A stretch of DNA of 64,000 nt from Malachius bipustulatus (Eukaryota; Arthropoda; Insecta; Coleoptera; Melyridae). Positions 33,219-43,999 of this stretch are shown here, piece after piece. Position numbers and translations under genes: made by a program. Location: the NCBI GenBank assembly GCA_910589415.1, contig OU342632.1, positions 31,819,637 to 31,883,636 of the forward strand, written 5' to 3'. Position 1 is the first letter of the stretch. The number at the start of each line of letters is the position of its first letter. Below the pieces are notes generated by a model, which did not search any database, was not told where the DNA came from, and was given only the letters and a program-made list of their open reading frames with translations.

Positions 33219-33470
33219 AAAGGCGGCTTCCCACTGCGTGGGATTCGACTTATGACTCGCCAAGTTACTCGAAAGAAGGCTCGGGAAGAAATGGGAATGC
33301 TCGAGAAGGAATGCAAAGGCTCCGGGGCTCGGCTCGTGGCTCAATATTCCGTTGGCTAGAATTTAGGAACAAGTTAGGCTAGGCTTGTAAAGTAATTCCC
33401 ACGAAATGTGACTTCGTGTTGGTGACCAAGCCAATGGCTCGCCAAAATTTGGCCGTGGGAAGCCGCCTTT
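33219..33470. mobile_element. 252-bp MITE
   Basis: Termini AAAGGCGGCTTCCCAC and GTGGGAAGCCGCCTTT are perfect inverted repeats; inner GGCTCG/CGAGCC-like blocks add to the fold. Target duplication not resolved. Confidence 0.7.
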
Positions 33471-33625
33471 ATAATTACATAGTTTCTTACTGGATTCTTT
33501 CCCAAAATAAACAAATGAAGAAGCAACAACACATGAAAAACTAGCCGCAAGTGCTTCAGTTAAACTATAAAAAGTCCTATAATGAAAAATATGAGCAACT
33601 TCGCCCAAAAAATAAAAAGTATTGA

Positions 33626-33717
33626 TCCTTCGAGCCGGATTTGAACCAGCGACCTATGGATATCAATTCTTCATTACTTTCTACAGTCCACCGCTCTACC
33701 AACTGAGCTATCGAAGG
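33626..33717 (-). tRNA. tRNA-Tyr: tRNA-Tyr (GTA) with 19-nt intron
   Basis: Acceptor stem CCTTCGA/TCGAAGG with discriminator A; D-arm GCTCAGTTGGTAGAGC; anticodon GTA in loop CTGTAGA; T-arm GCTGGTTCAAATCCGGC. A 19-nt intron sits one base after the anticodon, the normal place for eukaryotic tRNA-Tyr; the mature length is 73 nt before CCA. A TTTTT Pol III terminator follows on the minus strand. Identical over 92 nt to the copies at 35991 and 44751. Confidence 0.95.
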
Positions 33718-33719
33718 CT

Positions 33720-34055
33720 TAATAAGAAGTAAATTATAATCAGAGCATGTCATGAAATAAAACCAGTTTTATCGCACTTTTTATATTATTTATCAACAAT
33801 ATTATCATCTGAACTTTTTAATTGAAGGTGACGCTTGTAAATCTACGCGAAGGTAACCAGCAACAAGAGCCAATTTTTTTACTACACTTGGGGGAAAAAT
33901 GGTAACTTCTAACGATTTTTCCTAATTTAAAAAATCTTTTAAGCCTGACAGGTAATTAGATGAGATTTGACATATTTTGAAACTACAGGCTGGTCTAATA
34001 AAAGAAGGTAAAATGGAAAGAATAAAAAACAATTTTATAAATTTATTTTATATAA
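33720..34055. other. Spacer after tRNA-Tyr
   Basis: No gene or clear repeat recognised. Confidence 0.5.
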
Positions 34056-34690
34056 ACAACTCGCTTTTAAACAATTTACGTCTGCTCAGCTCGATTTTAA
34101 ACAACTTAGGTCTGCTCAGCTCGATTTCAAACAACTTAGGTGAGCTCATTTAAACAACTTAAGTCAGCTCAGTAACATTTTAAACAACTTAGGTCAGCTC
34201 ATTTTTCTATGACACTGCTAGCTCGATTTTAAACAACTTGGGTCTGCTCGATTTGAGATGACACTTGAGCCCGTTCTCTTATGAGCCTGTCCAGGCCCTT
34301 TTCAAATGACTTACGCCGTCACGATTTTTACGCGCTTGATTTTAGGTGACTTAAGTCAGCTTTCGGCGTGACTTGGACTTTTGGGTGATACATATGCTCA
34401 CTTTATTAAATCTTCAAACAACTTAAGTCAGCTCGATTTGAGACACTTAGGTCAGCTCGAATTTTTATACGAATCTGGTCAGCACGATTTTAAATGACTC
34501 TGCTTGATTTTCAATGACTTCAAGGACAGCTCGATTTTATGTGATTTAGGCCAGTCTTTGGTTCATTCTGTCATCAATATCGACTGCTTTTTGACAGAGT
34601 GATAATCGACTTTTGGACGAAACAGATGGTCATTTTCATTTTATGAAATCTTTAAAAAACTTAAGTCAACTGCTTAATTAAAGACAATTG
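34056..34690. repeat. Degenerate array of 25-bp repeats
   Basis: Many copies of CAGCTCGATTTTAAACAACTT-like monomers with frequent substitutions and indels. Less homogeneous than the 38.6-40.4 kb block. Confidence 0.75.
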
Positions 34691-34739
34691 GGTCATCGTG
34701 ATTGAATGACTTCCCACTCTCTTCCTCTCTCTTCCATTT

Positions 34740-35390
34740 CCTTTATTCTCATTATTGTATCAATATACTGCTCCCTCACCTTTCAGTTCCTCCCTCTCGC
34801 TCTCCAGCATGATAGGTTGGTTTGATTTATTTCTCGTCCCATTTCTCCAATCAATTTCCCTCTTTCTCTCTCTGTTGAATCTTTTGCACAAAAGGAGTGT
34901 GTGCTTCGCATCGTCAATACTCCTGTGTCTTGGTATATTCACTTTGCCGAGTCCCTCTTGCCGATTCTATGCAGATACTTCCCGTTTCAGCCTTGTCCAG
35001 TCAGACACTGGACACTGCATCACATAATTTCCAAACTTCCTTTTTGTACACGATCTCACATCGTTTATGAGAATTCTGGTCCATTTCTTGGTCCGTTTCT
35101 TGTCTCTATTTTCTCTGCCACTCCTTCAGGGTTGTCTTTCTGGCATCCTTTCTGTCTCTTTCTGCACCATTCTGCATCTCATACAGTGTGTGTTCTTTCT
35201 CACACCACAGCAAGTGTATTGGAATCACGCTGGCTTTTCTACGTCTATTAGGATTAGTGATTTCCACTGTTTGCCTTTTTCTCTAGCTTCTCTCACTATA
35301 TTTATAGGACCCCGGCCATAGCATGCATTGTGGTTCTGCCCTTTCTGCAATCCGAACTGTAGTGGGTGTAGGTATTTTCCTCTATTTACT
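34740..35390 (-). pseudogene. R1/jockey-like retrotransposon remnant, C-terminal part
   Basis: On the minus strand, broken reading frames show TLKEWQRKW and, nearer the 3' end, DDAKHTLLLCKRFNRERKRE, the end of the zinc-type region seen in R1/jockey-like ORF2 proteins, followed by a typical charged tail. Frameshifts and stops separate the pieces. It interrupts the 25-bp repeat domain. Confidence 0.6.
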
Positions 35391-35394
35391 TCCT

Positions 35395-35760
35395 TAGTCA
35401 AAATAAATCAGCCGGCTTGATTTTCAATGACTTAGGCCAGCTCGATTTAGCGTAACTCAGGTCAGCCCTTGGAATGTCTTTGCTTCAATCTGCCATCAAC
35501 ATTGATTGCTTTTTGACATAGTGATAACCGACTTTTGGACGACGAAACAATATGGTCGCATTATTAAATCTTTAAACAACTTACGTCAGTTGATAGGAGA
35601 CACTTAGGTCGTCGTGATTGTTCACGAATCTAGTCAGCTTGATTTTAAGTGACTTAGGTCAGCTCGATTTTATGTGACTTACGTGTCAGCTCTCGGAATG
35701 TCTTTGCTTTAAGCTGACATCAACAATGATTGCGTTTTGACCTAAACGCTTTTTGGTCAA
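35395..35760. repeat. Degenerate 25-bp repeats
   Basis: TTTTCAATGACTTAGGCCAG, GATTTTAAGTGACTTAGGTC and similar monomers resume after the retroelement remnant, which suggests it inserted into a pre-existing array. Confidence 0.7.
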
Positions 35761-35990
35761 TATCGTGGCGCTAATGACACCAATCCAAACTCGCCAAAGT
35801 CGCCCAAAAAAACCCGCAAAAAGTGACTTTTGGGATTTTTGGCCGTTTTTCTTTCGCTTTCGTGGAACTCAAATTGGCAAAAATTACAGGTAAGGACTAA
35901 GTTAAACATTAAATAAACGATGAGATATAAAAAATTGGTGAAGGGTTACAGTAGCAAGTACTTAAACTATAAAATTATAAAAAGTATTGA

Positions 35991-36082
35991 TCCTTCGAGC
36001 CGGATTTGAACCAGCGACCTATGGATATCAATTCTTCATTACTTTCTACAGTCCACCGCTCTACCAACTGAGCTATCGAAGG
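35991..36082 (-). tRNA. tRNA-Tyr: tRNA-Tyr (GTA) with 19-nt intron, copy 2
   Basis: Identical to the gene at 33626 over all 92 nt including the intron, with a similar 3' flank (AAAAAGTATTGATC on the plus strand) that supplies the Pol III terminator. Likely a recent duplicate or kept identical by conversion. Confidence 0.95.
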
Positions 36083-36302
36083 CTTGATAATTAATAAAAG
36101 AAAACTGGATCAAATCGTGACGAGATCGTTATTTTTACGGTTATCTGACTCCGATTTTTACGCAACGAGGCAAAGTCCTTTCAAATAATGATCTCGCGTA
36201 GTACTCATCAAGTTACCGGCGTGAGTAGGTATTACTACAAAAAATAACATTTTGTTATTTTAATGATAATAATAATTATGCTTATCATAGTATTACAAAA
36301 AT

Positions 36303-36310
36303 TATAAATA
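36303..36310 (+). promoter_or_regulatory. TATA box of the orphan UGT exon
   Basis: TATAAATA about 93 bp before the ATG at 36403, leaving a 5' UTR of roughly 65-70 nt. Its presence suggests this exon is, or recently was, a real transcription start. Confidence 0.5.
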
Positions 36311-36402
36311 GAAACACTAATTAAACATTGAGAATAGCTAGCAGAGATCAGCTCAGAGTTAAATTGATAGCACACCCGGACGGTTTGCGTTAATAACCAA
36401 AG

Positions 36403-37230
36403 ATGAATAAGTTATTCCTTCTATTTTTCCTCTTTTTCTTGAACCTGATGTCATCAGGCCGTAGTGCTGAAATCTTATGCTGGTTCACTGTTCCCGCGAT
36501 CAGTCATCAAGGCTTTTACCAGCCGATCTGGAGAGAATTATCCCTCCGAGGTCACCAAGTCACGGTAATAACTCCGAATCCGCTCAAGGAAAATAACTTA
36601 CCAAATCTGAGAGAGATCGACGTGCATTTTACCAGGGAAATAGTGAATAAGATGAATATCCAGAAATCGTTAGACGCAGTCACTGACGGAGTGGAAGTTT
36701 ATAAGTTCATCTACTCTTCCATGAACGAAGTATTGAAGAAACAGATCCAATATCCTGAAGTGAGACGGTTATTAGACGACGAGACTAGGAAATTTGATCT
36801 GATTATTATTGAAAACTTCAACGACGCGTTGTACTCGTTATCTCACAAATATAAAGCACCGATTATCGGGATGTTGTCGGCTTATGCGCTTCTTCCCACA
36901 CATTTTTCCCTGGGAAATCCGACACATCCAGTTTTATACGTGGACGACTTTCAAGTAAAAGATAAAATTGAAACGTTTTGGGAACGGCTCGAGAGCACTT
37001 ATTTTAATGCAAGGATATATTACAATTACCATTACAAGTTCCTGCCCGAGGCTCAAGTGATCGCTGAGGAGTTTATTGCGGCGGGAATCCCCCCACTCTA
37101 TGAGCTGGAGAAAAACGCGAGCTTACAAATTGTGGCTGGAAACGCGATTCTAAGTTACGCTAGACCGAAAGTGCCAGGATTCATCGAGATTCATAGTCTG
37201 AACGTGAAGCCACCCAAGCCTTTACCTAAG
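36403..37230 (+). CDS. UDP-glycosyltransferase, first exon only
   Basis: 276 codons covering the signal peptide (hydrophobic residues 3-18) and the acceptor-binding half of a UGT. PAISHQGF carries the putative catalytic His; RGHQVTVITPNP is the usual first beta-alpha unit; LGNPTHPVLYVDD and PPKPLPK match the paralogs. It ends LPK|GTATGT in phase 0, the same boundary as exon 1 of the two complete genes. No exon 2, 3 or 4 homolog (GFVYFSLGSN, WLPQ, TQGG) is seen before 47355. Read-through would add 34 residues and stop at 37335. So it is either a truncated duplicate or an alternative first exon for downstream exons. The frame is intact, arguing against old decay. Confidence 0.8.
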
Positions 37231-37399
37231 GTATGTTGCTATTATTATACAAATCAATTATCATTTTCGATCTCCCTGTATGGTCCACAACAAAAAACAC
37301 ATTCTGGGTATAATTTCATCTTCAAATCTTGTTGACGGAATGACGGCAGTCTGATTCTGATGAGAAAAACAGGATGAAGTCATCGATTTATTGTGATTC

Positions 37400-37590
37400 T
37401 TGTTTGTTCGATTTTCGATGACTTTGGTCAGCTCGACTCCAAAATCCAAACAACTGGGCCAGCTCTAATTTACGTGAGTTAGGACTGTTCTATTTCAGAT
37501 GACTTAGGCCAGCTCTACTGTAAGTGACTTACGTCAGCTGAATTTTAGTTGACTTAGATCTGCACGCTCGATTCCAAAATCCGAACAATT
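37400..37590. repeat. Degenerate 25-bp repeats
   Basis: TTTCGATGACTTTGGTCAGC, GATGACTTAGGCCAGCTC and TTAGTTGACTTAGATC monomers follow directly behind the UGT exon. Confidence 0.65.
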
Positions 37591-37609
37591 GGAGTCAGAT
37601 CTTTTTTTT

Positions 37610-38110
37610 TCTGGAGGGGAAATCCTTATGAACACCCTGGTAGGTGGTTCCTTCCTACAAGGGTAGTGCCGGACTTTTCCTGGCTAAAACCTCTCCCTAC
37701 TGCTTTCGCGCAGAAGTAAGTCGCAATGAGACTTACTTCCCGCGAGAGAGTGCTTTTGTCTTTTCTACCTCTAGGAGGTCTCTCTAGACGGCTTCTCATG
37801 CTCACTTTTTTGAGTCATGTAGGTTCTCAGGTAGCTCAAAATCGCCTCCCACTTTACCGGTCCTCCAACATGATAGGAATTAGGTTTTCCCTCTCGTCTT
37901 TGTGCCTATTACCATTTTTCTTGGAGATCCTTTCTTTGGTTCCACCTTCCCCACAAGAAGGTGGGAGTAAGTCACTGAGTGACATAGAATGCGAAAAAAT
38001 GAGCCTTGTCGTTGACTTACCTTTCTCAGCTGCCTCTTTTCTGATGAAACCCTTTGATTCTCTTCTGTCCGTCCCTTGCTGACTTGCCCATCGCTTCTCA
38101 TACGTATTAG
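37610..38110. other. Probable 3' part of retroelement remnant
   Basis: GC-richer sequence next to the RT fragment at 38120-38640. Reading frames on the minus strand are broken and I recognise no domain. Confidence 0.3.
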
Positions 38111-38119
38111 TTATTTTAT

Positions 38120-38640
38120 AGGCAGTGTACCCGCCACTACCCGAAGAACCGCCTCAGGGTATTCGCGAATATCCTTATTTTTCCCATCCTGGGACCATGC
38201 AGCCTAGGCATCAGACCGTGCATCGCGTTCCACGTTTTCCTCGCCTTTGCCGCTCTGTTTCTGACGTGCTCCCGAAACGTAAGCCTTTGATGACCCTCAG
38301 GTACTTGATGGATTTGCCTGCATGCATTTCCAGGCCCTCGACATCGAAACTGATTACCTTCTTCTTCCATTGATTGGTGAACATGGCAGCTTCCGTCTTT
38401 TCGGGTGCCAGTTCTAGTTCGACTGAGCCAGTGCATTATCCTATGGACCCTCTTTTTGTTCACTGTGATTGCTGGGTCATCGGTGGACGACCAGCTCGAC
38501 TTACTCGGGCATGTTACGACGTAACAGAGCGTCGTGCATAGCGTTCCATAACGCTGGGCCAAGGATGGAGCCCTGCGGTACCACTTGGATGGCCCGCAGC
38601 TCTTTGTTCTGCTTAACTATCGTTCGGTGGCGGAGAAGTC
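38120..38640 (-). pseudogene. R1/jockey-like reverse transcriptase fragment
   Basis: On the minus strand: QVVPQGSILGPALWNAMHD (RT motif B), then stops and frameshifts, then FTNQWKKKVISFDVEGLEM..KSIKYL, and LTFREHV with KTWNAMHGLMPRLHGPRMGK from the thumb region. The catalytic YADD segment is not recognisable. Several frame changes mark it as dead. Same element class as 34740-35390. Confidence 0.75.
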
Positions 38641-40412
38641 AGCTCCAATTTATGTGAGTTTGGTTAGTTCCATTTTAGATGACTTAGGTCAGATCAATTT
38701 TAGGGGACTTAGGTCAGATCTATTTTAGGTGACTTACGTCAGCTCGATTTCAAACAACTTGCGTCAGCTCTAATTTAAGTGAGTTAGGTTAGTTCCATTT
38801 TAGATGACTTGGGTCAGATCAATTTTAGGTGACTTAGGTCAGATCTATTTTAGGTGACTTAGGTCAGCTCGATTTCAAACAACTTGCGTCAGCTCTAATT
38901 TAAGTGAGTTAGGTTAGTTCCATTTTAGATGACTTGGGTCAGATCAATTTTAGGTGACTTAGGTCAGATCTATTTTAGGTGACTTAGGTCAGCTCGATTT
39001 CAAACAACTTGCGTCAGCTCTAATTTAAGTGAGTTAGGTTAGTTCCATTTTAGATGACTTAGGTCAGATCAATTTTAGGTGACTTAAGTCAGATCTATTT
39101 TAGGTGACTTAGGTCAGCTCGATTTCAAACAACTTGCGTCAGCTCTAATTTAAGTGAGTTAGGTTAGTTCCATTTTAGATGACTTAGGCCAGATCAATTT
39201 CAGGTGACTTAGGTCAGATCTATTTTAGGTGACTTAGGTCAGCTCGATTTCAAACAACTTGCGTCAGCTCTAATTTAAGTGAATTAGGTTAGTTCCATTT
39301 TAGATGACTTAGGCCAGATCAATTTCAGGTGACTTAGGTCAGATCTATTTTAGGTGACTTAGGTCAGCTAGATTTCAAACAACTTGCGTCAGCTCTAATT
39401 TAAGTGAGTTAGGTTAGTTCCATTTTAGATGACTTAGGCCAGATCAATTTCAGGTGACTTAGGTCAGATCTATTTTAGGTGACTTAGGTCAGCTCGATTT
39501 CAAACAACTTGCGTCAGCTCTAATTTAAGTGAGTTAGGTTAGTTCCATTTTAGATGACTTAGGCCAGATCAATTTCAGGTGACTTAGGTCAGATCTATTT
39601 TAGGTGACTTAGGTCAGCTCGATTTCAAACAACTTGCGTCAGCTCTAATTTAAGTGAGTTAGGTTAGTTCCATTTTAGATGACTTGGGTCAGATCAATTT
39701 TAGGTGACTTAGGTCAGATCTATTTTAGGTGACTTAGGTCAGCTCGAAATTTCAGGTGACTTAGGTCAGATCTATTTTAGGTGACTTAGGTCAGCTAGAT
39801 TTCAAACAACTTGCGTCAGCTCTAATTTAAGTGAGTTAGGTTAGTTCCATTTTAGATGACTTAGGCCAGATCAATTTCAGGTGACTTAGGTCAGATCTAT
39901 TTTAGGTGACTTAGGTCAGCTCGATTTCAAACAACTTGCGTCAGCTCTAATTTAAGTGAGTTAGGTTAGTTCCATTTTAGATGACTTAGGCCAGATCAAT
40001 TTCAGGTGACTTAGGTCAGATCTATTTTAGGTGACTTAGGTCAGCTCGATTTCAAACAACTTGCGTCAGCTCTAATTTAAGTGAATTAGGTTAGTTCCAT
40101 TTTAGATGACTTAGGCCAGATCAATTTCAGGTGACTTAGGTCAGATCTATTTTAGGTGACTTAGGTCAGCTCGATTTCAAACAACTTGCGTCAGCTCTAA
40201 TTTAAGTGAGTTAGGTTAGTTCCATTTTAGATGACTTAGGTCAGATCAATTTCAGGTGACTTAGGTCAGATCTATTTTAGGTGACTTAGGTCAGCTCGAT
40301 TTCAAACAACTTGCGTCAGCTCTAATTTAAGTGAGTTAGGTTAGTTCCACTTTAGATGGAACTGACTCTATTTTACTCTATTTTACTTGACTTAGGTCAG
40401 ATCTATTTTAGG
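38640..40412. repeat. 125-bp higher-order array of 25-bp monomers
   Basis: The marker GCGTCAGCTC starts at 38761 and recurs every 125 bp (38886, 39011, 39136, 39261, 39386, 39511, 39636), then at 39813 after a 52-bp partial unit, then again every 125 bp to 40313: 13 copies. Each unit is five 25-bp monomers: CAGCTCGATTTC.., CAGCTCTAATTT.., TAGTTCCATTTT.., CAGATCAATTTC.., CAGATCTATTTT... Units are nearly identical, so the array expanded recently from the older degenerate repeats around it. Confidence 0.95.
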
Positions 40413-40414
40413 TG

Positions 40415-41450
40415 AATTATTGAAATTGCAGGACTTGGATGATACTATGCGCAGAGGTAGGTGGAGATATGTGAGGGAAACTGCTCCATATAGGATAGTC
40501 ACTAAGCGTATAAGGAATCAGAAAAAACAGAAAAATCGGAAATCAAGAAGAAGTTGCAGAAGCGAAGAGATTGCTTCCACCAAATTAACAGGTGGCAGTG
40601 AGAAACGCGACAAGTAGAAAGCTGCGCGACTAGATGGACGTTTCGTCGAACAAAGTTATTTTCGAAATGGTTGTCTAGTAGATGGAATCATTGTCGAGGC
40701 TGATTTGAAACTTTGATAGATTTCAAGACGAGTTTTCTGATCTTGTGGTGACCTATGATAATTCTCCTCTTGGATTACAATAATACTTGATCAATAAATA
40801 TTGTAAAACTGGTTCTTTTACACGTAAAACTAACAACACTTTCAGATAAAATTATGGGCAAATTAGTTGAAATTCCCCTTCAGTGAGATTTGAATAGTGG
40901 AAAACAATAGATGTATACAGGGTGTTTGGTAACTGGGCAGCCTAAATAATTAAACGTCATACATAAAAATTTTAAGCATATGTAGAAAAAATAAGGGATA
41001 AACAGTGAAGAGATGCAGACAGATTGAATCTGGAACTATTCCAACCTAAAATTAAACCATTTTTCTCAAACTGTATAAAATTTTTCATTTTCATAGTAGC
41101 TTTACTTTTACATTTTTGAGAATATTTTTTAAACGAGGCCCCACCTGGGAAAAGGTAAATTTTTAATGTTTAAAATGCGATTTTATGAACGACGTATACA
41201 TTTTTTTGATTCAGAGAGAAATTAAATATTTTCGGAATCAAACTGGAATTAAAAGATATAAGAATTAAAAAACCTAATTTCAAGAATAATTCCGTAACTA
41301 TAACGAGACATTTAATTCTCAAAAAGGACATCACATCCGGAATTAAAGCATCAAAATAATATAAGAGCGTAATTTACAAGAAAAAATTGAAAGAGCAAAC
41401 CTTCATTTGTAGAAATAAAAAAAAGTAATCTAAAAAAAATCCTCACTCTA
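40415..41450. other. Unassigned stretch between two arrays
   Basis: Begins with a Lys/Arg-rich 65-codon ORF (40420-40617) of no recognisable family. TATACAGGGTGTTTGG near 40915 is an isolated CAGGGTG terminus. No supported gene. Confidence 0.45.
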
Positions 41451-41454
41451 AATC

Positions 41455-43990
41455 ACTCTAAAGCCTCTCCTGGTCCAAAAATGACAACACTAGGGGATTC
41501 TTGGGGCATAAATAAGGGCGAAATTGAAAAAAAAATCGAAAGAATTCAAAATCCATTAAAAGATATGAAAGAAAATTGGGAACCTTGTATGACAAAAGTC
41601 CTAACTCTAAATCGGCCCCTCCTGGTCAAAAAACCACAACACTAGTAGATTCTTGGGGCATAAATAAGGGAGAAATTGAAAAAAAAATCGAAAGAATACA
41701 AAATCCATTAAAAGAAATGAAGGAAAATTGGGAACCTTGTTTGAAAAAATTCCCAACTCTAAGTAGGCCTTCCCTTGTCCAAAAACGACAACACTTTTGT
41801 GGATTCTTCGGGCATAAATAAGGGCGAAATTGAAAAAAAAGTCGAAAGAATACAAAATCCATTAAAATAAATGAAAGGAAATTGGGACCCTTGTCTGAAA
41901 AAATTCATAACTCTAAATCGGCCCCTCCTGGTCAAGAAACGACAACACTTGTGGATTCTTGGGGCATAAATAAAGGCGAAATTGAAAAAAAGTCGAAAGA
42001 ATACAAAATCCATTAGAAGAAATGAAAGAAAATTTGGAACCTTGTTTGAAAAAATTCCCAACTCTAAATCGGCCTTTCCTTGTCGAAAAACGACAACCCT
42101 TGTGGATTCTTCGGGCATAAATAAAGGCGAAATTGAAAAAAAGTCGAAAGAATACAAAATCCATTAGAAGAAATGAAAGAAAATTGGGACACTTGTTTGA
42201 AAAAATTCCCAACTCTAACGGCCAATATTATAAACGCTGGTTAAGTTAACTGGCCGATTTCTGTGGTCGTTTCTGGAGAAGATATAGACTATAGGTCGAA
42301 ATTATTGCATTTTAATTACTCTTGGCATAAAAGGGATTACAAAAATATTAATAAAAGTTATTTGAGGTCAACATTAGCTTCAAAATCGGGCACAGAAATC
42401 TGCCAGTTAACTTAACCAGCGTTTATAATATTGGCCGTAAGTCGTCGTTTCCTTGTCCAAAAACGACAACTCTTGTGGATTCTTCGGGCATAAATAAAGG
42501 CGAAATTGAAAAAAAGTCGAAAGAATACAAAATCCATTAGAAGAAATGAAAGAAAATTGGGAACCTTGTTTGAAAAAATTCCCAACTCTAAGTCGGCGTT
42601 TCCTTGTCGAAAAACAACAATCTTTGTGGATTCTTCGGTAATAAATAAGGGCGAAATTGAAAAAAAATTCGAAAGAATACAAAATCCATTAGAAGAAATG
42701 AAAGAAAATTGGGAACCTTGTCTGAAAAAATTCCCAACTCTAAATCGGCCTTTCCTTGTCGAAAAACGACAACCCTTGCGGATTCTTCGGGCATAAATAA
42801 AGGCGAAATTGAAAAAAAAGTCGAAAGAACACAAAATCCATTAGAAGAAATGAAAGAAAATTGGGAACCTTGTTTGAAAAAATTCCCAACTCTAAGTCGG
42901 CGTTTCCTTGTCCAAAAACGACAACACTTGTGGATTCTTGGGGCATAAATAAGGGCGAAAAAAATCGAAGGAATACAAAATCCATTAAAATAAATGAAAG
43001 AAAATTGGGAACCTTGTCTGAAAAAATTCCCAACTCTAAATCGGCCTTTCCTTGTCGAAAAACAACAATCTTTGTGGATTCTTCGGTAATAAATAAGGGC
43101 GAAATTGAAAAAAAATTCGAAAGAATATAAAATCCATTAAAATAAATGAAATAAAATTGGGAACCTTGTCTGAAAAAATTCCCAACTCTAAATCGGCCTT
43201 TCCTTGTCGAAAAACGACAACCCTTGTGGATTCTTCGGGCATAAATAAAGGCGAAATTGAAAAAAAAGTCGAAAGAATACAAAAGTCATTAGAAGAAATA
43301 AAAGAAAATTGGGACACTTGTTTGAAAAAATTCTCAACTCTAAGTCGTCGTTTCCTTGTCCAAAAACGACAACACTTGTGGATTCTTGGGGCATAAATAA
43401 GGGCGAAAAAAATCGAAGGAATACAAAATTCATTAAAATAAATGAAAGAAAATGGGAACCTTGTCTGAAAAAATTCCCAACTCTAAATCGGCCTTTCCTT
43501 GTCGAAAAACGACAACCCTTGTGGATACTTCGGGCATAAATAAGGGCGAAATTGAAAAAAAGTCGAAAGAATACAAAAGCCATTAGAAGAAATGAAAGAA
43601 AATTGGGACACTTGTCTGAAAAAATTCATAACCCTAAATCGGCCCATCCTGGTCAAAAAACGGCAACACTTGTGGATTCTTAGGGCACGAATAAGAGCGA
43701 AATTGCAAAAGAAAGTCGAAAGAATATAAAATCCAATAAAAGAAATGAAAAAAAAATTAGGACTGTCTGAAAAAATTCCCAACTCTAAATCGACCCCTCC
43801 TGGTCAAAAAACGACAACACTTTTTGGATTCTTGGAGCATTAATAAGGGCGAAATTAAAAAAAAATCTAAAGAATATACAGTTTATTGAAAGAAATGAAA
43901 AAATTAAAAAGCCTAATTCCATGTTCTAATCCGGTTCTTCTCAAAAAATCACAACACCTCTGGTTCCAGGGGTCTAAAAAGGGCGAATAT
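41455..43990. repeat. Tandem array of a ~152-bp unit
   Basis: The marker TCTT[CG]GGGCATAAATAA recurs at about 41503, 41655, 41809, 41961, 42112, 42485, 42636, 42788, 42940, 43085, 43237, 43389, 43530, 43681 and 43833. Each unit contains a small palindrome TTGTCG-AAAAA-CGACAA. Three successive units (42636-43084) are repeated with the same private variants 449 bp later, a second repeat level. Long ORFs on both strands follow from the repetition and are not taken as genes. The ends near 41455 and 43990 decay gradually. Confidence 0.93.
42219..42437. mobile_element. 219-bp PIF/Harbinger-like MITE
   Basis: Inserted in the 152-bp array and flanked by TAA on both sides (42216-42218 and 42438-42440), where the uninterrupted unit has a single TAA. 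Terminal inverted repeats of about 47 bp start CGGCCAATATTATAAACG and contain GGTTAAGTTAACTGGC, with one mismatch. A 3-bp TAA/TTA duplication is the PIF/Harbinger hallmark. No ORF. Confidence 0.85.
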
Positions 43991-43999
43991 TCAAAGAAT

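Noticed and set aside
34599..34633. Hammerhead-like string GTGATAATCG..GGACGAAAC
   Set aside because: The essential C3 is G and G8 is A, and stems I and III do not form; it belongs to the degenerate repeat region, as does a relative near 35520.
37726..38657. Overlapping ORFs on both strands, 60-141 codons
   Set aside because: They are frame fragments over the decayed reverse transcriptase and its flank; the RT motifs shift frame several times.
38640..40412. GTTAGGTTAG in the 125-bp units as possible insect telomere repeat (TTAGG)n
   Set aside because: Only two partial motifs per 125 bp, not a run; it results from the 25-bp monomer sequence.
40420..40617. Lys/Arg-rich ORF starting after a TTGCAG that looked like a UGT exon 2 acceptor (DLDDTM)
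   Set aside because: After the first six residues nothing matches GFVYFSLGSN in any frame; I consider the resemblance accidental.
41576..43782. Many 60-180-codon ORFs on both strands with peptides such as KENWEPCLKKFPTL
   Set aside because: They follow the 152-bp repeat in every open frame; 152 is not divisible by three, so no single frame is kept across units.
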